A DNA stretch of 64,000 nt, from contig NC_056005.1 in the NCBI RefSeq assembly GCF_018446385.1, positions 93,772,984 through 93,836,983 of the forward strand. Direction: 5' to 3'. The translations under genes and the position numbers were made by a program. Below, piece after piece: positions 1-12,407 of the stretch (positions are counted from its first letter, which is position 1; every line of letters starts with the position of its first letter). The stretch is from Zingiber officinale (taxonomy: Eukaryota; Streptophyta; Magnoliopsida; Zingiberales; Zingiberaceae). Under the pieces are notes generated by a model. It was given only the letters and a program-made list of their open reading frames with translations. It had not been told where the DNA came from and did no database searches.

Positions 1-1071
1 TTTTAAATAATCAACAATTTTATTATTTAATAAATTTTATGAGAATAAATAATTAATCAAATTAATTATTTAAGAGTATCCTTATGGATTATAGGAATAC
101 GATTTGGGGACCATGGACCTATAATTTTAAGCTCCGATAAATTTAAATAAAATTAATTAAAGCTCTTTAATTAATTATCTAATTTATTAACTACAAGATT
201 ATTCCACTAAAACTCAGAATTATACTCTTGAGAATTATGGAATGTATTTACTCAAAAAATTTGAATAATCCATTGATATAATCATTATGTGTTGATCAAC
301 TCTCCGTTCATGATTCACAAATAAAGCTCGATGGAATTACTGTTTTACCTCTCTATTTGTCTCTAAAACCTTAAATATCATTGATTCACTAGTGAACAAT
401 TAATTCATAATTTAATTATGAATTAGAGTACTCAAACTATTTAGTATTAGAATCAACACTCAAGAGAACTATTTTAGCATCCTTTCAGAAGTTACAAATT
501 TTGTATATATAAATCATATTCCTAGCTGAATGTATAACCGAATTATCTCCAAAATGTAAGTGTTACGCCTATTATTAAAATAGGTTTTAGCAAACAAATC
601 AAGAGACCTATTAATACAAACAAGGAGTCTATGATTACTCAGGATTTAAATTTATCTACATATGATCATCTTAGCGATGTTAATTTAAGTCTTTATAACG
701 GTACTTTAAATATAGACACTTAAATGACATTTGGTCATTATCCTATATAATCATATTATATAAAATGTCTCTGCTTAGTGTCACTACACTGACTGTCCGA
801 ATAAGACTATCGTATTCATAATGTCAGCAAACTGCATTAATGATTACCAATTAAAAATTTATATTTTAATCAATCATGGATATTTTAAATATACTATATA
901 TGATTTTAATCCTTTTATATATAACAATTTATATATTAAAATCATAATTACACCAATATATTATGAAGTTTATATAGATATTCATTTTTACATAAATAAA
1001 TATAAAACAATCCACCACTAAAATAAATACTTCTTTTATTTAATTCAATAATTAATAGTAAATATCTATTT
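1..1071. other. AT-rich region, no gene seen
   Basis: AT-rich sequence with no convincing reading frame; the longest open stretch (821-1021) is low-complexity. Wording such as the 'gattactcagg' block near 635 and the general texture resemble an old LTR in reverse orientation, but I could not define its ends. It lies outside element C, whose 5' LTR begins at about 1072. Confidence 0.4.
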
Positions 1072-1410
1072 TATTGGTAGTAGTGCAGACGTGGTTATGG
1101 CTACCTCTCAGTTCTGCACTTTGTGCAAAAGTTTTAAGGAGGGTACGAGCACCTATATAGGTGTGTGCATCCAAGTGAGAAGTGATGCTTGGTTGTTGAG
1201 TTGCTGAGAGCTGAGACCGTGTCTTGTGGAGAAAAAGAATATCTGAAGCAAGTATGAGAGGGATTTAATCTGTGGAATATTGAAGGACCTTTCAAACTGT
1301 AATTGTCCTTCATACGACAACCACCAAATCATCAAATCTATATTGAAGAATCAATTCGATGAGTTCACTATAAGTTTTTACATGTTCTATATCATGCATT
1401 TCAATTAACA
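1072..1410 (+). mobile_element. 5' LTR of outer Copia element C
   Basis: This stretch matches 24463-24830 over its whole length. Shared landmarks are the 'cacctatatagg'-type box, the 'agaagtgatgct' block, the 'attgtcctt' block and the terminal 'tcaattaaca'. The upstream copy lacks about 20 bp near its start relative to the downstream copy. A primer-binding site begins directly after its end. The exact 5' boundary (here 1072) is placed by alignment to the 'tgttagcag' start of the 3' copy and is less certain than the 3' end. Confidence 0.7.
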
Positions 1411-1411
1411 A

Positions 1412-1423
1412 TGGTATCAAGAG
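1412..1423 (+). other. primer-binding site of element C
   Basis: 'tggtatcaagag' follows the LTR end after one base. It is close to the initiator-tRNA-Met complement (tggtatcagagc) used by most plant Copia elements, and it fixes the element as plus-oriented. The following 200 bp is untranslated leader; the sequence then passes into element B without a visible B 5' LTR. Confidence 0.65.
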
Positions 1424-1655
1424 ATTGTAAGTGTATGGAAATTACATTTATGTTGAAATCTCTCTGCGATGACTATTTTAAGCCACTTGGCCCTGGTTCG
1501 CTTTATTTGCTAAGAAAAATCATGACTGAGTCGTGATTAGCGATTGTTACCGGGCTCTAGCAATATACCTCCCACGGAATTTGTCTCCGTCGTATTTTGC
1601 CATGGCCAGACGAGATCACAACTAGTGTCAGATCCAGCAATTCAAGCATGGAGGG

Positions 1656-2597
1656 ATGATTTTTACGCGGAACAAGGAGTGGTATCCTTTATCTCTATCG
1701 GTAAAATCTCATAATACTAGGATAAGTTCGCCAGCCGATACAAGGAACGTGACATGCTTCGGATGCAACAAAAAAGGACACTACAAGAACGAGTGCCCAA
1801 GATTGAAGATCGACAAACCGAAGCCGACCAAAAAGAAGGCCCTCAAAGAGACGTGGGACGACTCCTCGGACGAATCAGATGCAAAAGATCAGAAGCACCA
1901 GAGCCACCTCGCGTTGATGGCCCGCGAAGCTGAGTCGGAAGACGAATCGGAAGACGGGTCCGAACCCGAATCGAGCCACGAGTCTGTACTCGTTTCCAAA
2001 GGTTTCGAAGAGGTATTCCTAACCTTAAACCGAAAGTTTTTTAAAATTATTTCTTGCTTAAATAATAAGTTAAATAAATTAGAAAATGAAAACAAATTGC
2101 TTCTCGAGGAAAATCAAATCCTCTAGGAACAAGTTGTAAATAATAAACCAACTCAAGATCTAACACTTGAGGAGAAGAATTCATCATTAAAATTAGAAAT
2201 TAATAATTTAAAAAATACGTTAGAAAAATTTATTACCAGATCAAAAAATTTAGACTTAATCCTAAATAATCAAAAAGCATGTTATAATAAAACTAGACTC
2301 AGATATAAGTCGAACTCAAATAAAACTTTTAAATCATTAATAACACAATACAAACCAACGAATAAAGCTTGGGTTCCGAAAGCGTGTTTGACCACGCAAA
2401 TAGGACATAACCAATATTATATCCCTAAAGATAAAATATATTTCATAAAGTCAAATAAACCAAATCAAAAATCAGAATACAAACCTAAACAAAAAAAATT
2501 AAAATCTAAATATACTAGAACTCACCAAAATTTAAACTATTACCAAGTAAAATATAATTATAAAAAAAATAGACATAAACCTAGAACTAAAAATTAA
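1656..2597 (+). pseudogene. gag of Copia (SIRE-like) element B, C-terminal part, one stop
   Basis: Gag forms the virus-like particle and packages element RNA. The frame shows a CCHC zinc knuckle, CFGCNKKGHYKNECP, near 1758-1802, then an acidic Ser/Asp/Glu stretch. A coiled-coil rich in Leu, Asn and Glu follows, and then a Lys/Tyr-rich tail ending at TAA 2595. One in-frame TAG at 2124-2126 breaks it; 2127-2597 reads on in the same frame, so this is a single substitution-type lesion. The N-terminal gag domain is missing: upstream lies the leader of element C, not a B LTR. A knuckle followed by an acidic Ser-rich stretch is typical of SIRE/Maximus-type Copia gag (recalled family knowledge). Confidence 0.75.
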
Positions 2598-3875
2598 ATT
2601 AACGATCATTAATTCAGGGGAGGCTCCAGAATAACTGACACCTCCAACACTAATATACCCGGTAGGGTAACCCTAACCAACCTACCCAACAGGGTAATTA
2701 GGACTAGTTAAAAAGGGTTCAAGTTTAACTTGAAAAATAGTACTGGTGAAGTTTTGGATGATAGTACGTTAGGGAAGCTTAGTCTATGCATATCTAGGAA
2801 GATATGACTTCGACCTGGTGCATTTGGCTAAGTGGAACTGACCGAAGTTACCCTTTATGGATCCTAACCAGTTAGACCAAGGTTTTGTACTAAGTACAGT
2901 GGATATGACTATTTGGAAAACCTCAAAGGCATAGTTACTCTAATGATGTCCAAGTGACTCACCATAGCCCAGAAGTTTATCCAGAGAACGTCTATTTGTT
3001 GAACCCAAAGCTAAACCTGAATCTAACATAAGTTAAAAACAAACCCTAAAATTGAACCTAATTCATCTCACAAAATTATAGGATTACCTGATTGAAAACA
3101 TAGATCAAGTGAGATGAATAAGGACTTAAATTAAATTAAAATTAAATTAAATTAAATCAAAATAAATTAAAATTAAAAATAAAATTAAATTAAAATTAAA
3201 ATAAATTAAAATAAATTAAATTAACTTAAATTAAAATAAATTAAATTAAATTAAATTAAAATAAATTAAATTTAAATTAAATTAAATTAAACTAAAATTA
3301 AATTATTTTAAAAATTAATTTTTTTAATTAAACTTAAATTTTTTTACTTAAAAAATATTTTTAAAATTAAATTAATTTTTTTTAATTAAATTTCTTTAAC
3401 TTATAAATTATTTTAAAAATTAATTTTTTTTAATTAAACTTAATTTTTTTTAACTTAAAAATTATTTTAAAAATTAATCTTAAATTTTTTTACTAAAAAA
3501 TTATTTTAAAAATTAAATTAATTTTTTTAATTAAACTTATTTTTTTTAACTTAAAAATTATTTTAAAAATTAAACTTAAATTTTTTTTAACTTAAAAATT
3601 ATTTTAAAAATTAAACTTAAATTTTTTTTAACTTAAAAATTATTTTAAAAATTAAACTTAAATTTTTTTTACTTAAAAATTATTTTAAAAATTAAAATTT
3701 TTTAATTAAACTTACATTTTTTAACTTAAAAAATATTTTAAAAATTAAATTAAATTTTTTAACTTAAAAATACACTCTAATAAATCTCATTCAACTTACT
3801 CTCATCAAATATAAAGAATGACTATAAGTCCAAAATTTAGACTAACCCCAATTCCTACCTATTGTAGGAAACTAG
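2598..3875 (+). repeat. AT-rich spacer with simple and 41-bp tandem repeats inside B
   Basis: 2600-3120 is non-coding sequence between gag and protease. 3125-3290 is a run of attaaa/aatta-type simple repeats. About 3300-3770 is a degenerate tandem array: 'aacttaaaaa' recurs at 3548, 3589 and 3630, a period of 41 bp, with roughly nine decayed copies. An intact Copia polyprotein would be open between gag and protease, so this expansion breaks the reading frame of B. Confidence 0.75.
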
Positions 3876-4168
3876 GTGGATTTTGGATAGTGGTTGCTCC
3901 AAACATATGACTGAAGATCACACAAAACTCACTCAACTCACCTACAAAAGCCTAGGAACAGTTGTCTTTGGAAACAATGACAAACTCAAGATAATTGGCA
4001 TAAGTAATATCGAACTACAAATTGACTTTATTATTACAAATATTTTACTTGTTGAAAATTTCAAATATAATCTTTTAAGTATCAGTCAATTGTGTGATAC
4101 TAGGTATAAAGTTAGGTTTTTATCTACAGAATGCTTAATCAAACACTTAGACAACCCTAACATAAGCC
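3876..4168 (+). pseudogene. protease domain of element B, cut by insertion of element A
   Basis: The frame carries the retropepsin active site W-x-L-DSGCSKHMT at 3876-3915 (catalytic Asp in DSG). The family-typical tail with NLLSISQLCD follows near 4066-4095. Retropepsin cleaves the gag-pol polyprotein. The frame is cut at 4168, where element A enters; the reading resumes at 14164 with the GAG-pre-integrase segment. The first codon in this frame is not a start, as expected for an internal polyprotein segment. Confidence 0.85.
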
Positions 4169-4173
4169 TAAAA
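4169..4173. repeat. target-site duplication TAAAA, left side of element A
   Basis: TAAAA here is repeated at 14159-14163, just outside the terminal CA of the second LTR. A 5-bp duplication is standard for LTR retrotransposon integrase and defines element A exactly. Confidence 0.92.
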
Positions 4174-5822
4174 TGTTGGTACAATATTCCTCAGGTCAAG
4201 GTTGACCAAGTTGACTGAGCTTGGACTAAGTCAAGCTCGAGTCTTGATGTTTGGATTTCGATATTTGACAATACATGAAGACAAGACATGGAGATTGCAG
4301 GTGCATTTGTTCATGTGGTGAGATTGTGAAGGAGAGTCAAGTAGGTCAAAGGGATTAACCGGATACTTGACTGGAAAATCCTGGTGAGTGAAGCTAGGTG
4401 AAAGTCCCGGTGAGTGAAGCCGGGCAGCTGGAAAGTCCTGGTGAGTGAAGCCAGGCAGAAGTGAAAATCCTAGTGAGTGAAGTTAGGTGAAAGTCCCGGT
4501 GAGTGAAGTCGGGCAGCTGAAAAATCCTGGTGAGTGAAGCCAGGTGAAAGACCTAGTGAGTGAAGCTAGGCAGTATGGAAAGTCCTGGTGAGTGAAGTCA
4601 GGCAAATGAGAAGTCCTAGTGAGTGAAGCTAGGCAGAAGGAAAATCCTAGTGAGTAAAGCTAGGTGAAAGTCCCGGTGAGTGAAGCCAGGCACAGGAAAT
4701 CCAGATGGATCAAGTTTGATCAGACATTTGGTGTTGGGAAGCCCAAGTAGGTCAAAGGGATTGACCGGATACTTGGCACGGGAAATCCAGGTGGATCAAG
4801 GTTGATCGGGCACCTGGTGGAGATAAGTCAAAGTAGGTCAAAGGGATTGACCGGATAATTGGCACGAAAAAAAGTCCAAGTGGGTCAAAGGGATTAACCG
4901 GACACTTGGTGAGCAAGTTCTAGCAGGTCAAGGGTGACCGGATGCTAGGCATGATGTACCAACAGGTTATAGGTGACCGGATGTTGGTTTAGGGGGCTTT
5001 GGACTTGATTCTAGGCAAAATCAAGGAGCTGGATCAATCAGCCGATCGATTGGGTGAGTCCCCACGACAAGCTTCCTTCCAATCGATCGGTGGATCGATT
5101 GAGAGAGGCTCGCAATCGCACATAACAGCGCTGGATCGATCAGCCAATCGATCCAGAGCTCCCAATCGATCAAGCGATTGATTGGGAGGTGCGATTCTAC
5201 GCAATAAGCCCTGGATCGATCAGTGAATCGATCTAGGCGTTTCCCTAGAACTCAGAGGCGCTCTGGATCGATCGACCGATCGATCCAAAGCCTCCCCGAT
5301 CAATTGGGATCCAACCGTTGGCGCTGGATAAAGTCGTTGGCGTGCGATTCCTTCGGTAGATCTCGCACTGTTCACTCTCGATCTACACAGCGATCTCAGA
5401 GGGTTTTTCTCCAGAGCTCACCGCCAATTCTTGAAGCTTCTTGGAACAACGTTTCCAAGGTCAAGAGGCATCCCAAGCAAGAGGAAGAAGCTAGCTAGGG
5501 TTTATTGTACATGATCTTGTAAGATTTACTTGTATTTGCTTCTTCTTCTCTTCTTGTTTGTTGTGTGAGTTTGTAAAGGTTTCTCCGCCTTCGGTAGTTA
5601 CCGTAAAGGAGTGTTTTCATAGTGGAGAGTGCTCGTGTGTGTAGATCCTTGGATTAGTCACCTCATCTTGAGATGGATATCAAGTAAATCCTTTGTGTCA
5701 GCGTTGTATGTTTTGTTTCTTGTATTTCCGCTGCATATCATTGAAGAAACAAGCAACGAAGAGCACGAGGAGCGCGACGAGCTATTCACCCTCCCCCCTC
5801 TAGCTACATTTTGGTCCCAACA
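4174..5822 (+). mobile_element. 5' LTR of element A
   Basis: 1649 bp, beginning TGTTGG and ending CAACA. It matches 12408-14158 nearly throughout. It contains a tandem block of roughly 30-35 bp units built on 'tcctggtgagtgaagccaggca' type wording (4375-4690), then units built on 'gtcaaagggattgaccgga' (4740-4990). A palindrome-rich ATCGAT block follows (5030-5310), then the likely transcribed end. Confidence 0.9.
5030..5310. repeat. ATCGAT palindrome block in LTR A
   Basis: Successive short palindromes such as 'cgatcgattggg' and 'tggatcgatc' recur about every 25-35 bp. The matching block in the 3' LTR is at 13315-13640. Similar blocks lie at 11385-11590, 48590-49015 and 61480-61775. Confidence 0.8.
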
Positions 5823-5824
5823 AG

Positions 5825-5836
5825 TGGTATCAGAGC
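5825..5836 (+). other. primer-binding site of element A
   Basis: 'tggtatcagagc' two bases after the LTR end is the classic complement of plant initiator tRNA-Met. It proves plus orientation. Confidence 0.92.
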
Positions 5837-5948
5837 GAGGCCGCTCTTCACCGGAATCATCGCCGGAAGGGGCAACAAAGCTAGATGGTGTAGAAGTTGG
5901 AGCAAATTTTATCAAGTCAAAGACTTCATCATCAAGCTCAACTTCAAA

Positions 5949-7722
5949 TGGAATTTCAAGATGGTCTTGAATTCGACACAAGGGTGCCTCCACCATTCAC
6001 AATGATGAGCTTCAATCTTTGAAGATCAAGGATCGAGAATTTCTTAATGGTGGAGATAGAGCAATGGTTTGCTCTAATGGAAGGCTTCGAAGCTCCAAAA
6101 AATTCAAGGGACAAAATTCTCAAGAGGAGCAAGTGGAGCCAAGACCAAATCCAAAGATGTGAGGCCAATGACAAAGTGACCAAGCTTTTGGTCAATTTAT
6201 TGCCGAGCAACATCTTGGAGCAAATTGGAGATTTTGAAGATGCCAAAGAGCTATGGAGCAAATTGGCCAAGATTCATGAGATCCCCTCCACTGTACCAAT
6301 CCAAGAAAAATCCAAAGAGGGTAACTCATTGGAGCAAGACCAAGAGGAGGAGAATTCCGAAGGTGAGAGATGCTCATCTTCCGAAGAAGAAGTCCAAGAA
6401 GCTTCATCTTCAAAGGAATGCAACGAAAAGGGCAAAGAGGGTGCATACTCTTTGTTTCTTATAGAAGATGAAGATGAAGGAGCCTCCACCTCTAGGAATG
6501 AGGGGGAGCAATTTTCGATGACACCGGATCAAGAAAAAGGAGAAGTCTCCACATCCGAGTCAAGAGAAGAAGAGGATGAAGAAGCTTCCACCTCCACAAG
6601 TCAAGCAAAATCAAATGGAGGATCAAGTGACATCCCTACACATGAAGGTATAAATGTTTCAATTAAGAATAAAAATCACATTATATGTTTTGAGTGTAGG
6701 GAACATGGGCACTACAAGAGTAAGTGCCCCAAATTGGCCAAGAAGAAGGGCCAAGTGGCACTAAAGGGCAAGGTGAAGCCTAAGGAGACCATCCCCGGAA
6801 CAAAGAAGAGCAAGGAGCACATTGTGTGCTTCTCTTGCAATCAAAAGGGACATTATAGGAGCCAATGTCCCAAGGGGAAGAAAGCGATAAAGGCTTATGG
6901 AGGAAGCACAACTCAAGTGGGAGCCTCCAAGGTAAAAAGAAAGGTATCATTTATTGAGCCTACTCCCTTGAATAATGGTAAAAAGTATGCTAGTTCTAAT
7001 TTTTATCATTTTAATGCTATTTACCACAAAAATAGGGAGCATAATAATATTAAAGAAAAACATATGGCTCTCCATGCTAAGACTACCACATCTAGGTCTA
7101 AGAAGGTAGATAACCAACTAGGAAGTAATCCTAAGGATTTTAGGTATTTACCTAAGAAAAAGAAAAATCAAGGTTTTAGTGAAAAATCCAAGATTGAGGG
7201 ATTATGGAGAGAAAATCAAGTCTTGAGGTCAAGACTTGATAAATTAGAAAAGACCCTAAAAAGGATGGAAAATATCCAAAAAGGGCAAAATGAGCATAAC
7301 CTAGGTTTAGGACAACAAAAGTCATTCAATGGTCATAGAGGTTTAGGATACAAACCAAAGGCTAAGAAGGATGTAATTCTTACCATAGGGTTCCATATAG
7401 TTATGGAACCGAGTCTAAGTCAAATGGTCAAGTAAAAAGTACTAGGAAGGTTATTCCTAAGAGTATTTTTGCAACAAAAGTGACTAAAACTTCTAATAAG
7501 CCCAAGAAAGTCACAAAGAAGGTCACAAGGGAAGAAATCCCCAGAGTTGACCTAGAAAATATGACCAAGGCTTCTAAGAAGCCTAACAAGGTCACTAGGA
7601 AGGTATCTAGGGAAGTTATCCCTAGTGAATACCTAGAGCATCCAAGGAGCACCAATAGGTTTTGGGTTCCTAGGAGTATTTTTTTTCTACCCCTTAGATG
7701 GGTTAGAGAGTGTCAACTCTAA
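5949..7722 (+). pseudogene. gag of element A, frameshifted
   Basis: The long open part (6047-7435) has an N-terminal gag helical region with W-F-A-L-M-E-G and the 'AKELWSKL' wording of plant Copia gag. Acidic Glu/Ser tracts come next, then two CCHC knuckles: CFECREHGHYKSKCP near 6690-6735 and CFSCNQKGHYRSQCP near 6828-6873. A coiled coil (about 7195-7290) follows. The ATG at 5949 opens a frame that carries the conserved start of gag but stops at about 6025. A frame change just before 6047 separates it from the main part. After TAA 7433 the same kind of Lys-rich tail continues in another frame to about 7720. So gag carries at least two frameshifts. Confidence 0.8.
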
Positions 7723-8178
7723 TTGAAAGGGTAGTTAACCCAATCATGATAAAGTTGGCACTCTAAGAGCATTTTCAAAGTTATTGTTAACCTTTGAAAA
7801 TGATAATGATTAATGACTTACTCTTGGAAAGAGTAAGATGTGCCAAAAATTTGAGTTTTTGGATATAATTTTAATTTGCACAAGAAATCAAGTCTAAAGA
7901 AATGCCAAGTTGGGATGTTGGCATTTTATTGGGAAGTTAAAGGCAAGTCTAAGCCTTATTTTAATTGGTTACTCTTTAAGAGAGTAATTTGTGCAAAATT
8001 TTGAGGAATATGCTTAATTTAAATTGGCACAATGAAGGAAAAGGCAAAGAAAATGTCAAAATTGGGTTTTGGCATTTTCTTGATGAAATTAGGCAATCTA
8101 GGATTTAGCTAAGGTTTTAGAATACATAGATAGGTAATCTAGGTATATTTCATTAATACTAAAACTTGCCATACTTTG
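7723..8178 (+). other. non-coding internal region of A
   Basis: Repeats of 'ttggcattttctt', 'taaggc' and related wording, without an open frame. No pol segment is visible where one would be expected after gag. Confidence 0.6.
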
Positions 8179-10576
8179 TGTTGGTTGCTACTCGGAAAAC
8201 CTAGAGGTTCCACTGTACAAAATTTTGTACAAAGGTCTGAACCTTTTCCTAGCTACCATGTGTTCTTTTAAATTAAATTTTGGATTGCCTGCGGAACTTA
8301 ACACGTTTGATCCAAAACTTAATCTATTTGTTCTTTTAGGTTTTGACTTGGGTCTCCTGCGGAACTGAACACGTTCGACCCAAATCACCTTAAGTTATTA
8401 ATTCCATTAAATATTAATTTCCATAATTGGTTCCCAGTACTGACGTGGCGAGGCACATGACCTTCTTGGATATGGGAGCAACCACCACCGACTAGACAAA
8501 ACCTTTTATAGAAAGCTAATATTTAATTTCCTAAAATAACTTTAGGTTAACCGAAAAGAACAATCAAATCACAAGGAAAAATAAAACAAAAGAACACAAC
8601 ATCGAAAAAACATATTCGAAATACTAGAACGTAAGCCTCTTGTATTTGGTATTATTTCCATAAATAACTAGTATGATGCGGAAAAGGAAAAACTACTAGT
8701 TACACCTTTTAGAAAGACCTCTTGATCTTCTACCGTATTCCTCTTCTAACCTCGGACGTTGTGTGGGCAACGATCTTCCGAGATGAGAAACCACCAACCA
8801 CCTTCTTCTCCTCCTAGCTAGGTTCGGCCACAAAGAAAGAAGCTTCACCAAGGAAGAAAATCAAAACACTAACCAAGCTCCAAGAGATGCTCGCTTCCTC
8901 TCCTTCTTCTTCTTCTTCTCCAAGTAGTATCCGGCCACCACAAGAGCTCCAAGGAAAGAGAGAGGTTCGGCCACCACAAGAGGAAGAGAAGGAAAGGATG
9001 GCCGGCCACACCAAGGAACAAAAGAGGGAGAGAAAATAATAGAGGTTGTGTCTCATGAAGGCACCCTCACCCCTTCTTTTATATTCCTTGACCTAGGCAA
9101 ATTAGGAAATTTAATTACAATAAAATTTCCTTAATTTCCTTGACATGATTTAATTGAGAAAAATAAAATAAAATTTTCCCAATTAAATTCAAGTGGTCGG
9201 CCACATCATGAAGAACAAATTGGACAAGTTTCAATCAACAATTAAAACTTCCTAATTTGTTTCCGGAAATTTTAAAATTAAAATTTCTCTTCAAAAATAT
9301 CTTCATGGTTGATAAAAGGAAATTTCTATGATTTTAATTTTACAACATGTGAATAATTTTTAAAGAGAAAATAAAATATCTCACCAATCTACAAATAAGG
9401 AAAGAGATCTAATCTCTTTCTTTAATCTTTTATAGATTTTTTACAAGAGAGATATTTTAATTTTAATTTTCTTTAATAAATTATATCTCCCACATAATAA
9501 AAATTAAAATTAAAATCCCTTTTTAAATTAATATGGTCGGCCCCTCTAGCTTGGGTTCAAGCTAGGGCCGGCCACCCTAGGCCGGCCCTAGCTTGGTTCC
9601 CAAGCTAGCTTGGTCGGCCCCCTATGGGTGGGTATAGAAGGTGGGTATAGGTGGGTATAGTACTCTATAAATAAGAGGCTACGATAGGGACCGAGAGAAG
9701 GAATTGGTTTTGGTCTCCCGATAAAATTAAGCATCCCGTGTTCGCCCCAAACACACAACTTAATTTTATCAATAATAATTCATTCCACTAGAGAACTATT
9801 ATTGAACTACCACACCAATCCCAAATTACATTTTTGGGCTCCTTCTTATTATGAGTGTGTTAGTCTCCCTGTGTTTAAGATATCGAATGTCCACTAATTA
9901 AATGAGTTACTGACAACTCATTTAATTAATATCTTAATCCAAGAGTAGTACCACTCAACCTTATCGTCATGTCGGACTAAGTCCACCTGCAGGGTTTAAC
10001 ATGACAATCCTTATGAGCTCCTCTTGGGGACATTATCAACCTAGTATCTCTAGGACACAGTTTCCTTCTATAATCAACAACACACACTATAAGTGATATC
10101 ATTTCCCAACTTATCGGGCTTATTGATTCATCAAACTAAATCTCATCCACTGATAAATTAAAGAAATAAATATCAAATATATGTGTTTGTTATTATATTA
10201 GGATTAAGAGCGCACACTTCCATAATAACCGAGGTCTTTGTTTCTTTATAAAGTCAGTATAAAAGAAACGACCTCAAATGGTCCTACTCAATATACTCTA
10301 AGTGTACTAGTGTAATTATACAGTCAAGATAAACTGATACCTAATTACACTACGACCTTCTAATGGTTTGTTCCTTTCCATTTTGGTCGTGAGCTACTGT
10401 TTATAATTTATAAGGTACTAATAACATCATCTTCTGCATGTGACACCACATACTATGTTATCTACAGTATAAATTAATTGAACAACTACAACTAAATGTA
10501 GACAATTTGACCAAATGTGATTCTTTATTCATAATGAATGTTTACAAAGCTTAGGCTTTCAGTATACACTCCAACA
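8179..10576 (-). mobile_element. solo LTR D1, minus orientation, inside A
   Basis: 2398 bp from TGTTGGTTGC to CTCCAACA with identical 5-bp flanks CTTTG (8174-8178 and 10577-10581). It is the reverse complement of 17770-20349 throughout; for example the 'gtacaaaattttgtac' hairpin at 8215 matches the one near 20308. No primer-binding site, polypurine tract or coding domain is seen within it. The open frame at 8814-9056 (minus) is a repeat of the LTR leader, not a gene. Best reading: a solo LTR left by LTR-LTR recombination. Confidence 0.87.
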
Positions 10577-10581
10577 CTTTG

Positions 10582-12393
10582 TTTACCCATCATATGTCAT
10601 GACATCATGTTTATTTTTGCATTCATATTTTATTATGAAAACCACAAAAATACCATGTCATGTCATACATACATAATGTAGTTATAGGATATTTTCTTTT
10701 GAAAATTATTTCTTTTTGATGTATGCTATAACATTATCATGCATTAATTTATTTTATGCAAACTAAGGACAAATGTCATTCATTAACATGTAACATCCTT
10801 AGTGGATGTTCATCACCTCAAAATGCCTAGATAAATATGCATGATCCCTAGAATAGGGCAAAATTAAAGTTTACATCTCACTAAGAATTATAAGGTGACT
10901 TGTATGTGGTTTCGTACACATTAAATAAAAGTGAGATGTTAGTATGATGAACAAAACTTAAGATGTTGATTTAGTGCATTATTTTGAGTTTTAGGTTCAT
11001 CAAAACACATAGTTATGTGTTTTCCAATCATTGGAAAAGCTAATGTACAAGTCATATGCATTGAGCCCAAGGAACATGGTTAGATATTGGTTTTGAAAAT
11101 CATTTTAAAATGCTTTTGGAAAACCTTGGTGAAGGCTATCTTTTGATAGTAATAATCATTGAATAGTTGAGCACAAACTTGAAGAAAGCACTAAAGTATT
11201 TATAAGTTTTCAAGTTTGTGTCAATCTTTGAAAATATGAAGTATTTTCTTAGAAAACTATTTTTCCATGATACTATATGCCCTAAATAATGTCTACAACG
11301 ATTTTATAATTTTTGAAATTTTGTAGATTTTTCTAGGGGTTTTTGAAATTGACTGAAATGGAATTTCAGCTTTTTCAGAGCTTCAATCGATCACCCGATC
11401 GATTGAAGAGTCTCAATCGATTGGGCGATCGATTAAAGAGTCTCAATCGATCGGGCGATCGATTGAGAACAAGCTTCTCGCGAACAGAAGCTTCCTGGAT
11501 CGATCCACCGATCGATCCAGCCCTCCTGAATCGATCAGTGGATCGATTCAAGCAGGTTCAATCGATTGGGACTCAACTCCAATCGATTGGGAATGTTGAT
11601 TTTGGCTGGTAAAGCCTGATTTTAGCATTTTAGACCATCTTTAGTCTAGGTAACCATTCCTAACCTCTCAAAACATATTTATACACATTTAAGGGGAGTT
11701 TTCATGATGAGAACAAGGATGGATTGGTTAATGAAGACTAAGTCGAAGTTTAGGTTGAGGTTTGGTTTCATTATTGATTTTATGAACCTCAAAACTTCTA
11801 ATTTTGGGTTTCCTAAAGGTTTAGGGATTCCAAGTCATTGTTGGTGCAATGACAGGAGTTACGTGCATGTCTTTAGGGGGAGTTCCTCTTTAAGGACATG
11901 AAAATTTATTTTTCATACACCTTGAAAGGTGGTTAACCTTCTTTAGCAAAAATGCTCAAGGTTGGGTGTTTGAATGTAATGAAGAGTGGATATCTTCATT
12001 ATTGATGTGGTGTTTGCTCACAGATGAGCATTTGATGACAATGAAGGGTATGGGACCTTCATTTGAATCGTGTGTGAATATACCAAGTGGTATATGCTCA
12101 AGGATGAGCATTTAGAATAATGAAGGGTATGGGACCTTCGTTATTGTGTTGTGAACAATGAGTGAAGTTGTCAACAATGTTGGGTAACTCTTCAGAGGGA
12201 GAGTTTGCTTATTTTGATGTGTGCCAATAGGGGGAGAATGAAAAGGTTTAAGTTAGGCCTTCATTATCTAAGAGGGAGTTTGCTCTCTTAGGGGGAGAAC
12301 GTAGGGTTTAACTTACGCCTTCATTATCTAGTGGCATGAAGGGAGTTGAGGCTATAGGATTAGCCTAACTTAAATGTGGTATTGTCAAACATC
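10582..12393 (+). other. 3' non-coding region of A
   Basis: No protein domains. It contains an ATCGAT palindrome block (11385-11590) like the one in the LTR. Lower down there are several repeats of 'ggggagtt', 'gctcaaggatgagcattt' and 'atgaagggtatgggaccttc' (11870-12370). These look like short local duplications ahead of the polypurine tract. Confidence 0.6.
11385..11590. repeat. internal ATCGAT palindrome block of A
   Basis: Tandem 'caatcgat..(g)cgatcgattga' units like those of the LTR at 5030-5310 and 13315-13640, here outside the LTR. A short open frame across it (11343-11612) is a by-product of the repeats. Confidence 0.75.
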
Positions 12394-12406
12394 AAAAAGG
12401 GGAAGA
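12394..12406 (+). other. polypurine tract of A
   Basis: 'aaaaaggggaaga' lies immediately before the 3' LTR start and would prime plus-strand synthesis. Element B has nearly the same context ('catcaaaaaggaaaaga', 21341-21357). Confidence 0.85.
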
Positions 12407-12407
12407 T

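Noticed and set aside
4375-4730. CRISPR-like regularly spaced repeat
   Set aside because: Repeats of about 33 bp with similar, non-unique intervals inside an LTR of a plant retrotransposon; no cas genes and a eukaryotic context.
5658-6489. Minus-strand frames opposite the gag of A (5658-5996, 5956-6270 and 6192-6489)
   Set aside because: Antisense shadows of the gag region; no start context or domain.
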